64,000 nt of DNA from an uncultured Eubacteriales bacterium. Its GTDB lineage: Bacteria; Bacillota; Clostridia; Oscillospirales; Acutalibacteraceae. This document shows, one piece after another, positions 42,840-51,648 of the stretch (its first letter is position 1; the number at the start of each line of letters is the position of its first letter). The position numbers were made by a program, and so were the translations under genes. The stretch covers positions 1-64,000 of the forward strand of contig ONLA01000014.1 in assembly GCA_900318495.1 (NCBI GenBank). The letters run 5' to 3'. Below the pieces are notes generated by a model that ran no database searches, had not been told where the DNA came from, and was given only the letters and a program-made list of their open reading frames with translations.

Positions 42840-43074
42840 TTATAAAAGCTTCTCGTCAATAAATTTTATGTACGGCTTCCGGCTGTAAACGCTGTCCGGG
42901 TTGTTTTTGTACTATTCAAATTCTTCTTTTAACCCTTCCTCAAGCGGCTTGGTAACCGGCATAAGCTTAGTTTGGCGCGACACGTCAAGATTGTATTCGT
43001 AGTCGTAAAAGCAGAAAATATTCCGCCGTGAACTTGCTGACAAAGGTTGTGCCGCCTGTGATAAGAATTTTCAT
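42840..43074 (-). pseudogene. Remnant of an NAD-dependent epimerase/dehydratase gene
   Basis: On the minus strand an ATG at 43074 behind GAAGGGAGAGTTGAT opens MKILITGGTTFVSKFTAEYF, the Rossmann start of extended SDR proteins, then falls out of frame within 30 codons. From about 43010 a second frame reads YDYEYNLDVSRQTKLMPVTK and continues to EEFE, an in-frame TAG, then KPYIKFIDEKLL and a stop, which looks like the C-terminus of the same family. Most of the middle (probably 200 or more codons) is missing. No functional product is expected. Confidence 0.75.
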
Positions 43075-43093
43075 ATCAACTCTCCCTTCAAAA

Positions 43094-43125
43094 TAAAAAG
43101 CGGTGCAGCCGAAGCTGTACCGCTG
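43094..43125 (-). terminator. Terminator of the zinc-ribbon gene
   Basis: Minus strand: AGCGGTACAGC-TTCG-GCTGCACCGCT followed by TTTTATTTT. The one mismatch pair is a bulge. It lies downstream of the MITE insertion M4. Confidence 0.7.
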
Positions 43126-43130
43126 TGTTT

Positions 43131-43230
43131 ATACTAATACCTAATAAAAAGTAGCCAATCTTTGCGGTCTATTTTCCGCAATACTGCGTTGTCGTCCTTG
43201 CAAGGCGCCAGCCTTGCCGCGTCCTCCGCC
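43131..43230 (+). repeat. MITE-like element M4, overlapping a gene 3' end
   Basis: ATACTAATACCTAATAAAAA plus core, ending within GCCTTGCCGCGTCC. It begins beside a terminator and runs into the coding frame of the zinc-ribbon gene, so the gene's last 30 or so codons and its stop lie in repeat DNA. Confidence 0.75.
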
Positions 43231-43547
43231 GTTACGGAAATATCTGATTTGTTATACAAAGCCTCATACGCGGTTTTGTTGTAAACAACCGCAGAATAAA
43301 CGCTGATTATTAAGCCTGCCAGAATTGACAAGCCGAGAAATACAAGCGCTGTGATAACAAGCGGCTTGCTGCCGTTACTTTTTTTCTCGGCGGACGGATA
43401 ATCCGGCGGCGCGACAGACTGTGTATAAGCATAATCAGCCTGATTTTGGGTGTTTTGAAACTGGACTTCTTCCGAGAAAAGTTGTGTTCCGCAAATCGGG
43501 CAGTTGCTGTAGTTTTCGGCGCTGAAGCCGCATTTTGGACATTTCAT
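43134..43547 (-). CDS. Zinc-ribbon single-pass membrane protein, C-terminus replaced by repeat
   Basis: This 137-aa protein opens with a zinc ribbon MKCPKCGFSAENYSNCPICG (Cys3, Cys6, Cys16, Cys19), followed by a polar linker and one helix (about 68-91, VITALVFLGLSILAGLIIS). It then has SDISVTAED, after which the sequence is that of the MITE-like repeat (AARLAPCKDDNAVLRK and on to the stop). The natural C-terminus has therefore probably been lost by insertion, and the present product may be truncated or non-functional. The start is supported by CAGGGAGCGGTTTT. Function unknown; small zinc-ribbon membrane proteins of this kind are common in Clostridia. Confidence 0.65.
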   Translation of the reverse strand: MKCPKCGFSAENYSNCPICGTQLFSEEVQFQNTQNQADYAYTQSVAPPDYPSAEKKSNGSKPLVITALVFLGLSILAGLIISVYSAVVYNKTAYEALYNKSDISVTAEDAARLAPCKDDNAVLRKIDRKDWLLFIRY

Positions 43548-43673
43548 AAAACCGCTCCCTGACGTTGTGTTACAAGGCTATAATATCATTAAAAATCTGA
43601 AAAGTCAATACGCACTGCCTGTTGTAATTTTCCCGTGAATGATTTATAATATTGACAGATTGGAGGAACGAAA

Positions 43674-44450
43674 ATGATATTTACAATAATAAGAGTAATA
43701 ATTTGCATCGCGGCGGCGGCAGGCTTTGGCTTTTTTGCCTTTCCCTTAACCGTAAACGTTATCAATATCGGAAATATTTCGGGAATGGCTGTGTGCGTTT
43801 GGGTTTTCTTGATTGCCTGCAAACCCATACACCGCGCAATCCGAGGATTATGCGCTCATTTATTTGTTACAAAGGCGCTTTATTACACTGTTAATACCCT
43901 TTTTACGGCTTTTGTTATTTACGGAATTATTGTTTCGGCTTTTATGGTTATCGGAATGAACCAAGCTCCCCCGGTCAACAGCACCGCTGTTGTGCTGGGC
44001 GCTCAGGTTATGCCTGCCGGACATCCTTCTACGATGCTCAGAGGCAGAATTGAAGCGGCGGAAAAATATCTTAAGGAAAACCCAAACGCCAAGGCGGTGC
44101 TGTCGGGCGGAAAGGGAAAAGGGGAACCCGTCAGCGAGGCTCAGTGTATGTATGATAATCTGATAAAAAAGGGAATATCGGCGGACAGAATGATTATTGA
44201 GGATAAATCCACCGACACAAAGGAAAACCTTAAATACTCAAACGAGATAATTGAAAAAAACAACCTCGGAAAAAATGTTGCGATTGTTACCGACGGCTTT
44301 CATCAGCAGCGCGCGCGGATAATCGAGGAACAGCTCGGACTGAAGTGGGAATTCGGAGCGTATAACGCGAACACCGCAGTTGAATACGCGCCTACGTTTT
44401 TTGTGCGAGAATGGTTCGGGATTCCTTACCAGATGTTTATAAAAAAGTAA
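43674..44450 (+). CDS. DUF218/YdcF-family membrane protein
   Basis: This 258-aa protein starts behind TGGAGGAACGAAA. There are three or four hydrophobic helices in the first 100 residues, then the DUF218 domain: VVLGAQVMPAGHPSTMLRGR at about 105-124, LSGGKGKGEPVSEAQCMYDN near 142-161, DKSTDTKENLKYSNEI and VTDGFHQQRARII. It is a shorter relative of the 41349-42809 protein, and probably acts at the membrane on a cell-envelope substrate; the reaction is not known. It is transcribed alone and ends in a strong terminator. Confidence 0.85.
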   Translation: MIFTIIRVIICIAAAAGFGFFAFPLTVNVINIGNISGMAVCVWVFLIACKPIHRAIRGLCAHLFVTKALYYTVNTLFTAFVIYGIIVSAFMVIGMNQAPPVNSTAVVLGAQVMPAGHPSTMLRGRIEAAEKYLKENPNAKAVLSGGKGKGEPVSEAQCMYDNLIKKGISADRMIIEDKSTDTKENLKYSNEIIEKNNLGKNVAIVTDGFHQQRARIIEEQLGLKWEFGAYNANTAVEYAPTFFVREWFGIPYQMFIKK

Positions 44451-44462
44451 TTACATAAAAAA

Positions 44463-44509
44463 GGTTGGCTCAAAATCCGAAGCGGATAAAATGAGCCAAC
44501 CGTTTTTTT
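44463..44509 (+). terminator. Intrinsic terminator after the DUF218 gene
   Basis: 10-bp stem GGTTGGCTCA / TGAGCCAACC with a T7 run. Confidence 0.85.
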
Positions 44510-44565
44510 AGGCAATACCGCATAATTCAGGTGTGCGGATTGCTTGAATTGTGCGGTGTTGCCTT
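44510..44565. repeat. REP-like hairpin R3 with a doubled right arm
   Basis: AGGCAATACCGCA followed by TGTGCGGATTGC and, after a short spacer, GTGCGGTGTTGCCTTTA, so two alternative 3' arms can pair with the single 5' arm. Confidence 0.65.
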
Positions 44566-44753
44566 TATTTTTTTATATCCGCTTCGGCGGTTATCACTTC
44601 GGTGATGTTGTCAATTTTAACTCCGCTTTGACGGTTGGAGTTAAAGGCTTCGCGGCAAACAACCTCATCAATTTCGGGGTTGTTGTTTTTGCCGCGGCGC
44701 GAAGGGAATTCCGGCGGAGTCTTGCCGCCGGCTGTTTTGTGTTTTTTAGTCAT
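44565..44753 (-). CDS. Possible small hydrophilic protein
   Basis: A 62-aa frame rich in Lys, Arg, Asn and Glu, with no membrane segment. It is preceded by AAAAAGGCGGTGACAAT, a fair ribosome binding site, and lies 50 bases after the dockerin gene in the same direction. Its composition is protein-like (KHKTAGGKTPPEFPSRRGKN at about 4-23), but no family was recognised, so it may not be translated. Confidence 0.4.
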   Translation of the reverse strand: MTKKHKTAGGKTPPEFPSRRGKNNNPEIDEVVCREAFNSNRQSGVKIDNITEVITAEADIKK

Positions 44754-44802
44754 ATTGTCACCGCCTTTTTTGATACATATAGTATGGGCGGTTTTAATGT
44801 TT

Positions 44803-47292
44803 TTATTCCGAAATCATTTTTTGGATGGCTGTAACGTCGGCGATGTTTACCGTTCCGTCCTTGTAAACCTCCGCGAGCTCAAGCTGAATATCGCTGAGGT
44901 CAGTTATTTTCGCAAGATATTTTTGAAGCAGAGTAGCGTCGCTGATGTCAACTTCGCCGTCAAGGTTAACATCGCCGAAATTGTAGTCCTCTGTTTCATC
45001 TGCGCCCGAAGCAATGAACAAGCTCATATAAATATAGTTTTTATTCCAGACAAAGCCGCCGTCTAAGACGATGTTCAGCTCGTAATAGCCCTTTGGCAGA
45101 GGATAATCAAAGTTGGTTATTGTCACCTTTTTGGTTTTTGAGTATTCAAGGCTGAAATCTACGGGATCGGTAAGGACAACAACGTTGCCGTCGGAGCCGG
45201 TTGCTTCAAGGTGATAGGAGCCGGAAACGGTTTTGTTTTGATAATTTTCGCCGGATTCATTGGATATCTTAAATTCAAGCTTTTGACCGTTTTCAAAGCC
45301 CGTTGCGTTATCTTTAACCTTATAGAATTTTGAAACGTTAAATCTGTCGTCGCCTTCAATATCAATTTGCGGATAGTCAATGCTTACTGTGTCGCTGTAT
45401 ATATACACGGGCGGGTGATTTTTTAAATTCAGTTTAAGCTTTAGACTGACGTCTGTTTGATTTTCGAACCAACAGACCGTCGGAAAAATGTCGTCAAAAT
45501 TATCATATTCACATTCGATTTCGTACTCGTACCTTTCGTTTGTATCATAATCGAAGTATTCGATACCGTAAAGCTCGGCGCTTTCTATCATTTCAAGCTG
45601 TTCGCCGCTGAGCCCTTCAACGGCGAAGTCATAGGAAACGGCGTTGTAGCCGGGGTTAGGGCTGCTCAGCTTCAGCCTGACATTGCTTCTGTCAAAATAC
45701 GATTTTTCTACCGTGAACACCGAACTTACAGTGTTGTTGTAAAAAAACGCCTCCCGAAGCTTTTTGTCGGGATTTATGGTTGCCGAGGCTGTGTATTCGC
45801 CCGCGGAAAGCTTGCCCGCGTTAAAGACTGATGTAATTGAAAAATCACCGTAGCTGAATTCAAATCCGGAAAAGCTTTTTGTCCGGTTATAAACAGTATT
45901 TCCGTTCTTGTCTGTAACGGTAAGATTTATATTGACGGTATCGGGTGTTTCCTTAAACGATGCGTTTTTGTAATTAACCGCTATATAGGCGTCAACGTCA
46001 TCTGTTACCGGATAATGACCGTCCGGTGTATCGTTTTCGCCGGTAAAGATGTCAAGCGCTGAAAAATCGACTGTGGTGTTTTTGTTTCTCGTTGCTTTAA
46101 TCAGGGTTTCCTTTTCCAAATCCGCCGAATAGGGAGTTACAGAGGAATAATCGGATAGAATGTATGAACCGTAGCCCGAGAAAAGCCAGGTTTGTTCTGC
46201 CTCGGAGCTTTCAAAGATGTCATCTTTTATTAAATAAGGCTCAATTTCATAGGCGCACAGGCGGTTCGGCGCTGTGCGGCGGTCATTAATGCCGGTAAAA
46301 TCCGAGTCGGAATCGGTGATAATAAGCATATCATAATGCTCCGCCTCATCCTCGGAGTAATCGTTGTCGGTGACATATCCCCAGCACGAAACAGCGTGTC
46401 CCGAGCCAAGTTCGCCGTTATCAAAAAAATAGTCAACTCCGAGAACAATGCCCTTGCCGTTTCTTATGTCGCGCGTAAACTGCTTCATTGTGTCTGTGCC
46501 TTTAAAAAAGTCGTAATCCTTTGTAACCTTGTCATAGGCATAATCTTTAAAGAATTTGCCGGTGCCCGCTTTGGGAACCGCCATAAAGTCCTGCATATAT
46601 TCTTCGGAGTTATAAGCTCCGTTAAAGAACCACGCCATCGAATTTTCCGTTGAGTTTCCGTTGTTGCTGAAGCTGTCAATGTACTTCTCAAACAGCTCGT
46701 CGCTGTCCCTGAAGCCTGCCTGCTCCGCCCAGCCTGTGTATGTCAGAACGTTGGCGCTTGCGCCTGCCCAGCAAAGGTAAAGGTCGGATTCTTCAAGTCC
46801 CTGCTTTTCTGTGTCAATAAAATCAAGCGCGGTAATATCCATTGCTTCGTTTGAGGAAGCGCTTTTAATCAGCGCGTCTTCAACCTGCTGTACGTTTGAC
46901 GGCGAAAGACCGGTTACAAACGCGCTTTTGTTGCCCCGGATGTTTTCAATGTCAACAGCGTAGTAACCGTTCATTTTGTATGGATTAGCCGCTGTGCCGT
47001 TTGAATTTTGAATGCCCCTGAGAGTGACGGTTAACAGCGTTTTGCCGCCGTATAAAAGCTCATAGGACGAAACGCCTTCGAGCGCCGCGGCTTCCTCGGA
47101 CTTTACCGTGTCCAAGGCACCACCGAAAGCTTTTTTGCTTCCGTCAGTGAAGGTTATTAAGGTTTCGGCGTTATTAATATCTTTGAAAACAAGCTTTCCT
47201 CCCGTTGTCTGCGCGTTAGCCGCGGTTACAGCCGCTGACGACAGAATCAGCGCGGAGAGAAAACAGGAAACTAACTTTTGTATAGGCCTCAT
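44803..47292 (-). CDS. Secreted dockerin-bearing protein with IdeS-like cysteine protease domain
   Basis: This 829-aa protein has a signal peptide with a likely cut near TAANA (residue 27). After a linker with repeats of beta structure, residues about 165-345 look like an IdeS/papain-type protease: Cys174 in DLYLCWAGASANVL, His299 in GELGSGHAVSCWGY and Asp327 in MLIITDSDSD form a plausible Cys-His-Asp triad. Two or three beta-sandwich modules follow (about 395-760; KLSAGEYTASATINPDKKL is one piece). The C-terminus (about 768-829) is a type I dockerin: DVNLDGEVDISDATLLQ and a second, weaker KDGTVNIADVTAIQ repeat. The protein probably docks on a cohesin scaffold at the cell surface. Protease assignment is by motif only. 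Confidence 0.78.
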   Translation of the reverse strand: MRPIQKLVSCFLSALILSSAAVTAANAQTTGGKLVFKDINNAETLITFTDGSKKAFGGALDTVKSEEAAALEGVSSYELLYGGKTLLTVTLRGIQNSNGTAANPYKMNGYYAVDIENIRGNKSAFVTGLSPSNVQQVEDALIKSASSNEAMDITALDFIDTEKQGLEESDLYLCWAGASANVLTYTGWAEQAGFRDSDELFEKYIDSFSNNGNSTENSMAWFFNGAYNSEEYMQDFMAVPKAGTGKFFKDYAYDKVTKDYDFFKGTDTMKQFTRDIRNGKGIVLGVDYFFDNGELGSGHAVSCWGYVTDNDYSEDEAEHYDMLIITDSDSDFTGINDRRTAPNRLCAYEIEPYLIKDDIFESSEAEQTWLFSGYGSYILSDYSSVTPYSADLEKETLIKATRNKNTTVDFSALDIFTGENDTPDGHYPVTDDVDAYIAVNYKNASFKETPDTVNINLTVTDKNGNTVYNRTKSFSGFEFSYGDFSITSVFNAGKLSAGEYTASATINPDKKLREAFFYNNTVSSVFTVEKSYFDRSNVRLKLSSPNPGYNAVSYDFAVEGLSGEQLEMIESAELYGIEYFDYDTNERYEYEIECEYDNFDDIFPTVCWFENQTDVSLKLKLNLKNHPPVYIYSDTVSIDYPQIDIEGDDRFNVSKFYKVKDNATGFENGQKLEFKISNESGENYQNKTVSGSYHLEATGSDGNVVVLTDPVDFSLEYSKTKKVTITNFDYPLPKGYYELNIVLDGGFVWNKNYIYMSLFIASGADETEDYNFGDVNLDGEVDISDATLLQKYLAKITDLSDIQLELAEVYKDGTVNIADVTAIQKMISE

Positions 47293-47323
47293 AATATCAC
47301 CCCGAATTTAAATTGTTGCATTA

Positions 47324-47352
47324 ATTATAGTATAAATCATATTATAAGTCAA
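47324..47352 (-). promoter_or_regulatory. Promoter of the dockerin gene
   Basis: Minus strand: TTGACT, 17-nt spacer, TATAAT. Confidence 0.8.
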
Positions 47353-47400
47353 TACAATTTTACGTAATTTTTACAATAATTAGTTATAATTCACAAATAA

Positions 47401-47436
47401 AAAAGCGCAAAGTCCTAAAATGAGCTTTGCGCTTTT
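47401..47436 (-). terminator. Terminator after argS
   Basis: AAAAGCGCAAAG / CTTTGCGCTTTT stem with flanking A and T runs; effective on the minus strand for argS. Confidence 0.8.
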
Positions 47437-47455
47437 AATAAGCTTACTTATTATA

Positions 47456-49192
47456 TTACATACTGTCGGGGCAGTTTATGCTGAACATTGTAAGAACATT
47501 TTTGATAACCGAACGCACACAGCCGCAAAGTGAAAGCCTTGCCTGCATCAAGCCTTCGTCAACGCCCTTTACGCGGCAGGCGTTGTAGAACTTGTGGAAC
47601 AGCGTGGCAAGCTGGGTAACATACCTTGTGATTTTGGTGGGGTCGTAATCCTTTGCCGCGCTCTCGATTTCGTTGGTGTAAAGAGCAAGGTGGCTTATAA
47701 GCTCGCGTTCCTCGGGAGCGGTCAAAAGGGCAAGCTCCTCCGGTGAACAATCCCTCGGCGTAATTCCGTCTGCGGCAAGCGCTTTAAAAATGCTGCAAAT
47801 CCGCGCGTGAGCGTACTGAACATAGTACACGGGATTTTGGTTGTCCTGCGTTACGGCAAGGTCAAGGTCAAAGTCCATCTGGGTGTTTGCCTCGCGTGTG
47901 TTGAACAGGAACCTTGCGCTGTCAACAGGAACTTCCTCGAGCAGGTCGCGAAGCTGAATCGCCTTGCCGGTGCGTTTGCTCATCTTAACAAGCTCGCCGT
48001 TGCGCACCAGCTTTACAAGCTGCATAAGCACAACGTTAAGGCGGCTGCCGTCATAGCCGATAGCGTTCATCGCGCCCTTCATTCTCATTACGTGGCCGTG
48101 GTGGTCGGCTCCCCAAATATCAATCAGGGTTTCAAAGCCCCGGTCAAACTTGTTTTTGTGATACGCGATGTCCGCCGCAAAATAGGTGGGATTGCCGTTT
48201 TGACGAATAAGTACATCGTCCTTTAGTTCAAGATTGTCAATGTATTTTTGAGTTTTGCCTTCGCTGAGCAGCAGCTCGGTGAGAACCTGTTTATTTTTGT
48301 ACCAGACAGCGCCCTCTTTTTCATAGGTCAGTCCGTTTGCGGTCAGCAGGTCGACAACCTCTTTAACCGCTCCGCTTTTGTGAAGCTCGCTTTCAAAGAA
48401 CCACTTGTCGTAAACAATTCTGTATGCCGCCATATCGTCCTGCATCTTTTTGATGTTTTTCGGCAGAGCATAATCTACAAGCGCCTTTCTGCGCTTCTCG
48501 GGCTCGGCGTCAACAAGCGCGTCGCCGTTGATATCGGCATATTCACGCGCGAGGTCGGTGATGTCGGCGCCCTGATAACCGTCCTCGGGAAATTCAATTT
48601 CATCGCCCTTGAAGATTTGCAGATAACGCGCCTCGAGCGAACAGCCGAACTTTTCGATTTGGTTGCCGGCGTCGTTAACATAAAACTCGCGGTAAGCGCT
48701 GTAGCCTGCCTTGTTGAGCACCGCCGCAAGGCAGTCGCCCAAGGCTCCGCCGCGCGCGTTTCCCATGTGCATGGGGCCGGTTGGATTTGCCGAAACAAAC
48801 TCAACCATTATTTTTTCGCCCTTGCCGAAGTCAGACTCGCCGTAGCTTTCGGGGTTTGCGGTAATTTCCCGGATCACACGGCTGTAAAATTCGGCGCCGA
48901 GGAAAAAGTTAATGAAGCCGGGGCCGGCGGTTTCAAAGCGTTCGCACATTGTACCGCTAAGGTCAAGGCGCTCGGTAATTGCCTGCGCAATTTTGAACGG
49001 AGGCATACGGAACGCCTTTGCGCCTGCCATTGCCGCGTTGGTAGCAAAGTTGCCGTGACTTTGGTCGGCAGGTGTTTCTATTATAAAATCGGGAAGCTCC
49101 GCGTTTGGCAGCGCGCCGTCCTCAACAGCTTTTTCGATTGCTTTTGTAACTGCTTCTTTAAGCTTGCTCACAGCAAGTGCGTATATATCCAT
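47456..49192 (-). CDS. argS: Arginyl-tRNA synthetase
   Basis: ArgS charges tRNA-Arg. The 578-aa protein has the N-terminal Add-1 domain (DFIIETPADQSHGNFATNAA), the HIGH-type motif NPTGPMHMGNARGGALGD near 134-151, and the KMSKS-type motif KMSKRTGKAIQL near 403-414. The C-terminal DALR domain (about 455-578) contains YYVQYAHARICSIFKAL. It starts after TTGTGAGG-like text and follows the DUF1934 gene by 10 bases, an arrangement (ywiB-argS) common in Bacillota. Confidence 0.96.
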   Translation of the reverse strand: MDIYALAVSKLKEAVTKAIEKAVEDGALPNAELPDFIIETPADQSHGNFATNAAMAGAKAFRMPPFKIAQAITERLDLSGTMCERFETAGPGFINFFLGAEFYSRVIREITANPESYGESDFGKGEKIMVEFVSANPTGPMHMGNARGGALGDCLAAVLNKAGYSAYREFYVNDAGNQIEKFGCSLEARYLQIFKGDEIEFPEDGYQGADITDLAREYADINGDALVDAEPEKRRKALVDYALPKNIKKMQDDMAAYRIVYDKWFFESELHKSGAVKEVVDLLTANGLTYEKEGAVWYKNKQVLTELLLSEGKTQKYIDNLELKDDVLIRQNGNPTYFAADIAYHKNKFDRGFETLIDIWGADHHGHVMRMKGAMNAIGYDGSRLNVVLMQLVKLVRNGELVKMSKRTGKAIQLRDLLEEVPVDSARFLFNTREANTQMDFDLDLAVTQDNQNPVYYVQYAHARICSIFKALAADGITPRDCSPEELALLTAPEERELISHLALYTNEIESAAKDYDPTKITRYVTQLATLFHKFYNACRVKGVDEGLMQARLSLCGCVRSVIKNVLTMFSINCPDSM

Positions 49193-49202
49193 TTTTCTAA
49201 CC

Positions 49203-49640
49203 TCACATTACTTGTTTTTCTTCAACCGTGATAAAAAATCTGTTTTCGCTCACAAGGTCGGTGTTGAAATCGAGAGTATAGCTGACCTCGAGCGTTCCGC
49301 CGTTTTCTCCGAGCCTGTTGTCAACGGTTTTTGTAAACACGCCAATGCTCATATCTCCGGCGATTGTGCTGTAAATGCACTGGTGGCGCCTGCCTTTTTC
49401 AAGCATCAGCTGAGAGCCGAACTGACCTTTGCGGTTGATGGTCACAATGTTTTCGTCAACCTTAATCAGGTTGTCGCTCCAGTCGTTCGGGTTTTCCTCG
49501 TTATATTCCTTGTAACCGATGTAAAAGCGGTTGTTTTTCTTTATGAATTTTCCGGCGGTGAGCACCTCGATGCGGTCGGTTTCGCCGTCCATGGTCTGCT
49601 CGCCCACAATTGAAATCATATAGCGTTCAATGTTATCCAT
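49203..49640 (-). CDS. DUF1934 (YwiB-like) calycin-type protein
   Basis: ATG 49640 (145 aa) is chosen with TTGAGGAATAT before it; a longer frame runs back into murI. The protein is a single beta-barrel-like domain: QTMDGETDRIEVLTAGKF, YIGYKEYNEENP, SQLMLEKGRRHQCIYSTIAG and VSYTLDFNTDLVSENRFF, as in YwiB. The family is conserved beside argS but its function is not known. It lies in the short operon murI-DUF1934-argS. Confidence 0.85.
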   Translation of the reverse strand: MDNIERYMISIVGEQTMDGETDRIEVLTAGKFIKKNNRFYIGYKEYNEENPNDWSDNLIKVDENIVTINRKGQFGSQLMLEKGRRHQCIYSTIAGDMSIGVFTKTVDNRLGENGGTLEVSYTLDFNTDLVSENRFFITVEEKQVM

Positions 49641-49647
49641 ATATTCC

Positions 49648-50466
49648 TCAATACTGTTCAATATCAATTTGTGTAACGCTGTGTTCCATATCGCGTCCCA
49701 AAAACAGCCCCGCGACGCTTTCAAAGCCTTCGGGCGTGTCGCTTACGTAAAATGACGGAGTCTTTGGTTTGCCGTCATCGTTCAGAAGATTTTTTTCTTC
49801 CAAAACCTTTGCGGCGTAAACCGCGGTTTCGTAACCCGAGTCAATCAGCTTAACGCCGTCACCCATAAAGTCCTGAATTGCGTCGCGCAAAAGCGGAAAG
49901 TGCGTACAGCCCAAAATCAGCGTGTCAACTCCGCTTTCCCGAAGCTCCGAAAGACAGCGCTTCACAACCAGACGTGTAATTTGGTCGTCGCGGTGAATAA
50001 TTCCGTTTTCAACCAGTGACACAAAAAGCGGACAAGGCTGTTCAAAAACCTTCAGCTCGGGGTTAAGCTTGTTTATTCTGTCGCGGTAGCTGTGGCTGTT
50101 AACCGTCGCGGGTGTTCCGATAACGCCGATTTTTCCGTTTGCGGTTTCCTTGACCGCTGTAAACACGGTCGGGTTTACAACCCCGGTGTAGGGAACGCCG
50201 AGCTTTTCCTCGAGCATTTTTCCGGCCACCGAGCTGACAGTGCCGCAGGCGGCTACAATCATCTTGACGTTGTGACTCAAAAGAAAGCCGGTGTCCTGAA
50301 TCGAGTACTTTTTAATGGTGTCACGGCTTTTGGTGCCGTAGGGAACCCTGCCGGTGTCGCCAAAGTAAATAATCTTCTCGTTCGGAAGCACGTGCAAAAA
50401 TTCCTTTACAGCGGTAAGTCCGCCGAGCCCCGAATCAAACACGCCGATTGCGTTTGATGATGACAT
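49648..50466 (-). CDS. murI: Glutamate racemase
   Basis: MurI makes D-glutamate for peptidoglycan. The 272-aa protein has IGVFDSGLGGLTAVKEF at 7-23, the first catalytic Cys in VAACGTVSS near 71-79 and the second in LILGCTHFPLL near 185-195. Upstream is a palindromic region with TAAGGCTTTACCGCG / GGTGTTGCCTTA that resembles the REP family. The stop is 7 bases before the DUF1934 start. Confidence 0.95.
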   Translation of the reverse strand: MSSSNAIGVFDSGLGGLTAVKEFLHVLPNEKIIYFGDTGRVPYGTKSRDTIKKYSIQDTGFLLSHNVKMIVAACGTVSSVAGKMLEEKLGVPYTGVVNPTVFTAVKETANGKIGVIGTPATVNSHSYRDRINKLNPELKVFEQPCPLFVSLVENGIIHRDDQITRLVVKRCLSELRESGVDTLILGCTHFPLLRDAIQDFMGDGVKLIDSGYETAVYAAKVLEEKNLLNDDGKPKTPSFYVSDTPEGFESVAGLFLGRDMEHSVTQIDIEQY

Positions 50467-50599
50467 AGAACAACCTCATTTTTAATACTTAGTATAAGGC
50501 TTTACCGCGAAAGGTGTTGCCTTAATATCTAATAATACCATAATTGCGCCGCCGTTTCAAGTGCCGCGGTAAAAAAAGCGGCTTAAACACGCAATAAAA

Positions 50600-50629
50600 A
50601 GGAGCGCGGCTCTTTTTAAGCCGGCTCCT
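50600..50629 (-). terminator. Hairpin downstream of metA
   Basis: AGGAGC / GCTCCT stem extended by GGCT / AGCC around TCTTTTTA. It and R4 stand between metA and murI; the T-run on the minus strand is modest. Confidence 0.5.
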
Positions 50630-50644
50630 CTGAAAACCGTTTGT

Positions 50645-50685
50645 TAAGGCAATACCGCACACCTGAATTATGCGGTGTTGCCTTA
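50645..50685. repeat. REP-like hairpin R4
   Basis: TAAGGCAATACCGCA...TGCGGTGTTGCCTTA, directly after the metA stop codon. Confidence 0.75.
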
Positions 50686-50687
50686 AA

Positions 50688-51617
50688 TTACTGGGCGTAA
50701 TGCTCAAGCTCGTTTAAGTCATACGGCGTAGCCTGATATACAAAGTAGTTCAGCCAATTGGTGTACAGCAGCGTTGCGTTGCTGCGCCACACCATGGGCG
50801 GAACCCTTGCGGGGTCGTCGTTTGGAAAGTAGTTGTACGGAATCTGCGGATTAATTCCGCGGTTGCGGTCGCGCATATATTCGTTCGCGAGCGTGTCGCG
50901 GTCATACTCGGCGTGGCCTGTCACAAAAACCTGCCTGCCCGATTTTGAGCAGATTACGGAAACGCCCGCTTTTTCGCTTACCGCCAGCACATCAAGCTGC
51001 GGCGCCTTGCGCACCTCCTCGAGCTTTACTCCGGTGTAGCGCGAATGGGGAATTTGAAATGTGTCGTCAAAGCCGCGCATAAGCTGGTGATGAGGGTCAA
51101 GCACGTTGTGGGTGTAAATTCCGCTGAGCTTTTCTGACAGAGTGTGTTTTTTTATTCCGTAGTGATAGTAAAGTCCTGCCTGGGCGCCCCAGCAAATGTG
51201 AAAGGTTGAATACACGTTTTTCTTTGACCACTCCATAATGCGGCAAAGCTCGTCCCAGTAATCAACATCTTCAAACTCGAGCTGTTCAACGGGAGCGCCG
51301 GTGATTATCAAACCGTCAAAGGTGTCGTTTTTAACTTCGTCAAAGGTTTTGTAAAAGGTGTTCAAATGGTTTGACGGAGTGTTTTTTGAAACGTGCGACG
51401 CCATTTGAAGAAGTTCAATGTCAACCTGCAAAGGGCTGTTTCCAAGCAGCCGCAGAAGCTGGGTTTCAGTTGTGATTTTTGTCGGCATCAGGTTTAATAT
51501 CAGTATTTTAAGCGGACGGATGTCCTGCTTTAACGCGACGTCGTCGGGCATTACAAAAATGTTTTCGCTTTCAAGAACCTTTATTGCAGGCAAATTGCTT
51601 TGAACCTTAATAGGCAT
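50688..51617 (-). CDS. metA: Homoserine O-acetyltransferase (MetA family)
   Basis: MetA acylates homoserine for methionine synthesis. The 309-aa protein has the family N-terminus [40 protein letters not shown] and the nucleophile Cys142 in [15 protein letters not shown]. Residue 111 is Glu in [10 protein letters not shown]. In this family Glu at that place has been linked to acetyl-CoA use and Gly to succinyl-CoA, so acetyl transfer is predicted. No SAM-responsive leader was recognised. It starts 31 bases after proS on the same strand, so it is probably co-transcribed. Confidence 0.95.
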   Translation of the reverse strand: MPIKVQSNLPAIKVLESENIFVMPDDVALKQDIRPLKILILNLMPTKITTETQLLRLLGNSPLQVDIELLQMASHVSKNTPSNHLNTFYKTFDEVKNDTFDGLIITGAPVEQLEFEDVDYWDELCRIMEWSKKNVYSTFHICWGAQAGLYYHYGIKKHTLSEKLSGIYTHNVLDPHHQLMRGFDDTFQIPHSRYTGVKLEEVRKAPQLDVLAVSEKAGVSVICSKSGRQVFVTGHAEYDRDTLANEYMRDRNRGINPQIPYNYFPNDDPARVPPMVWRSNATLLYTNWLNYFVYQATPYDLNELEHYAQ

Positions 51618-51648
51618 TTTTTCAACTCCGTATAATTTATATCAAATA

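Noticed and set aside
48248..49231. 327-codon plus-strand frame opposite argS
   Set aside because: Shadow frame; argS is complete and certain on the minus strand.
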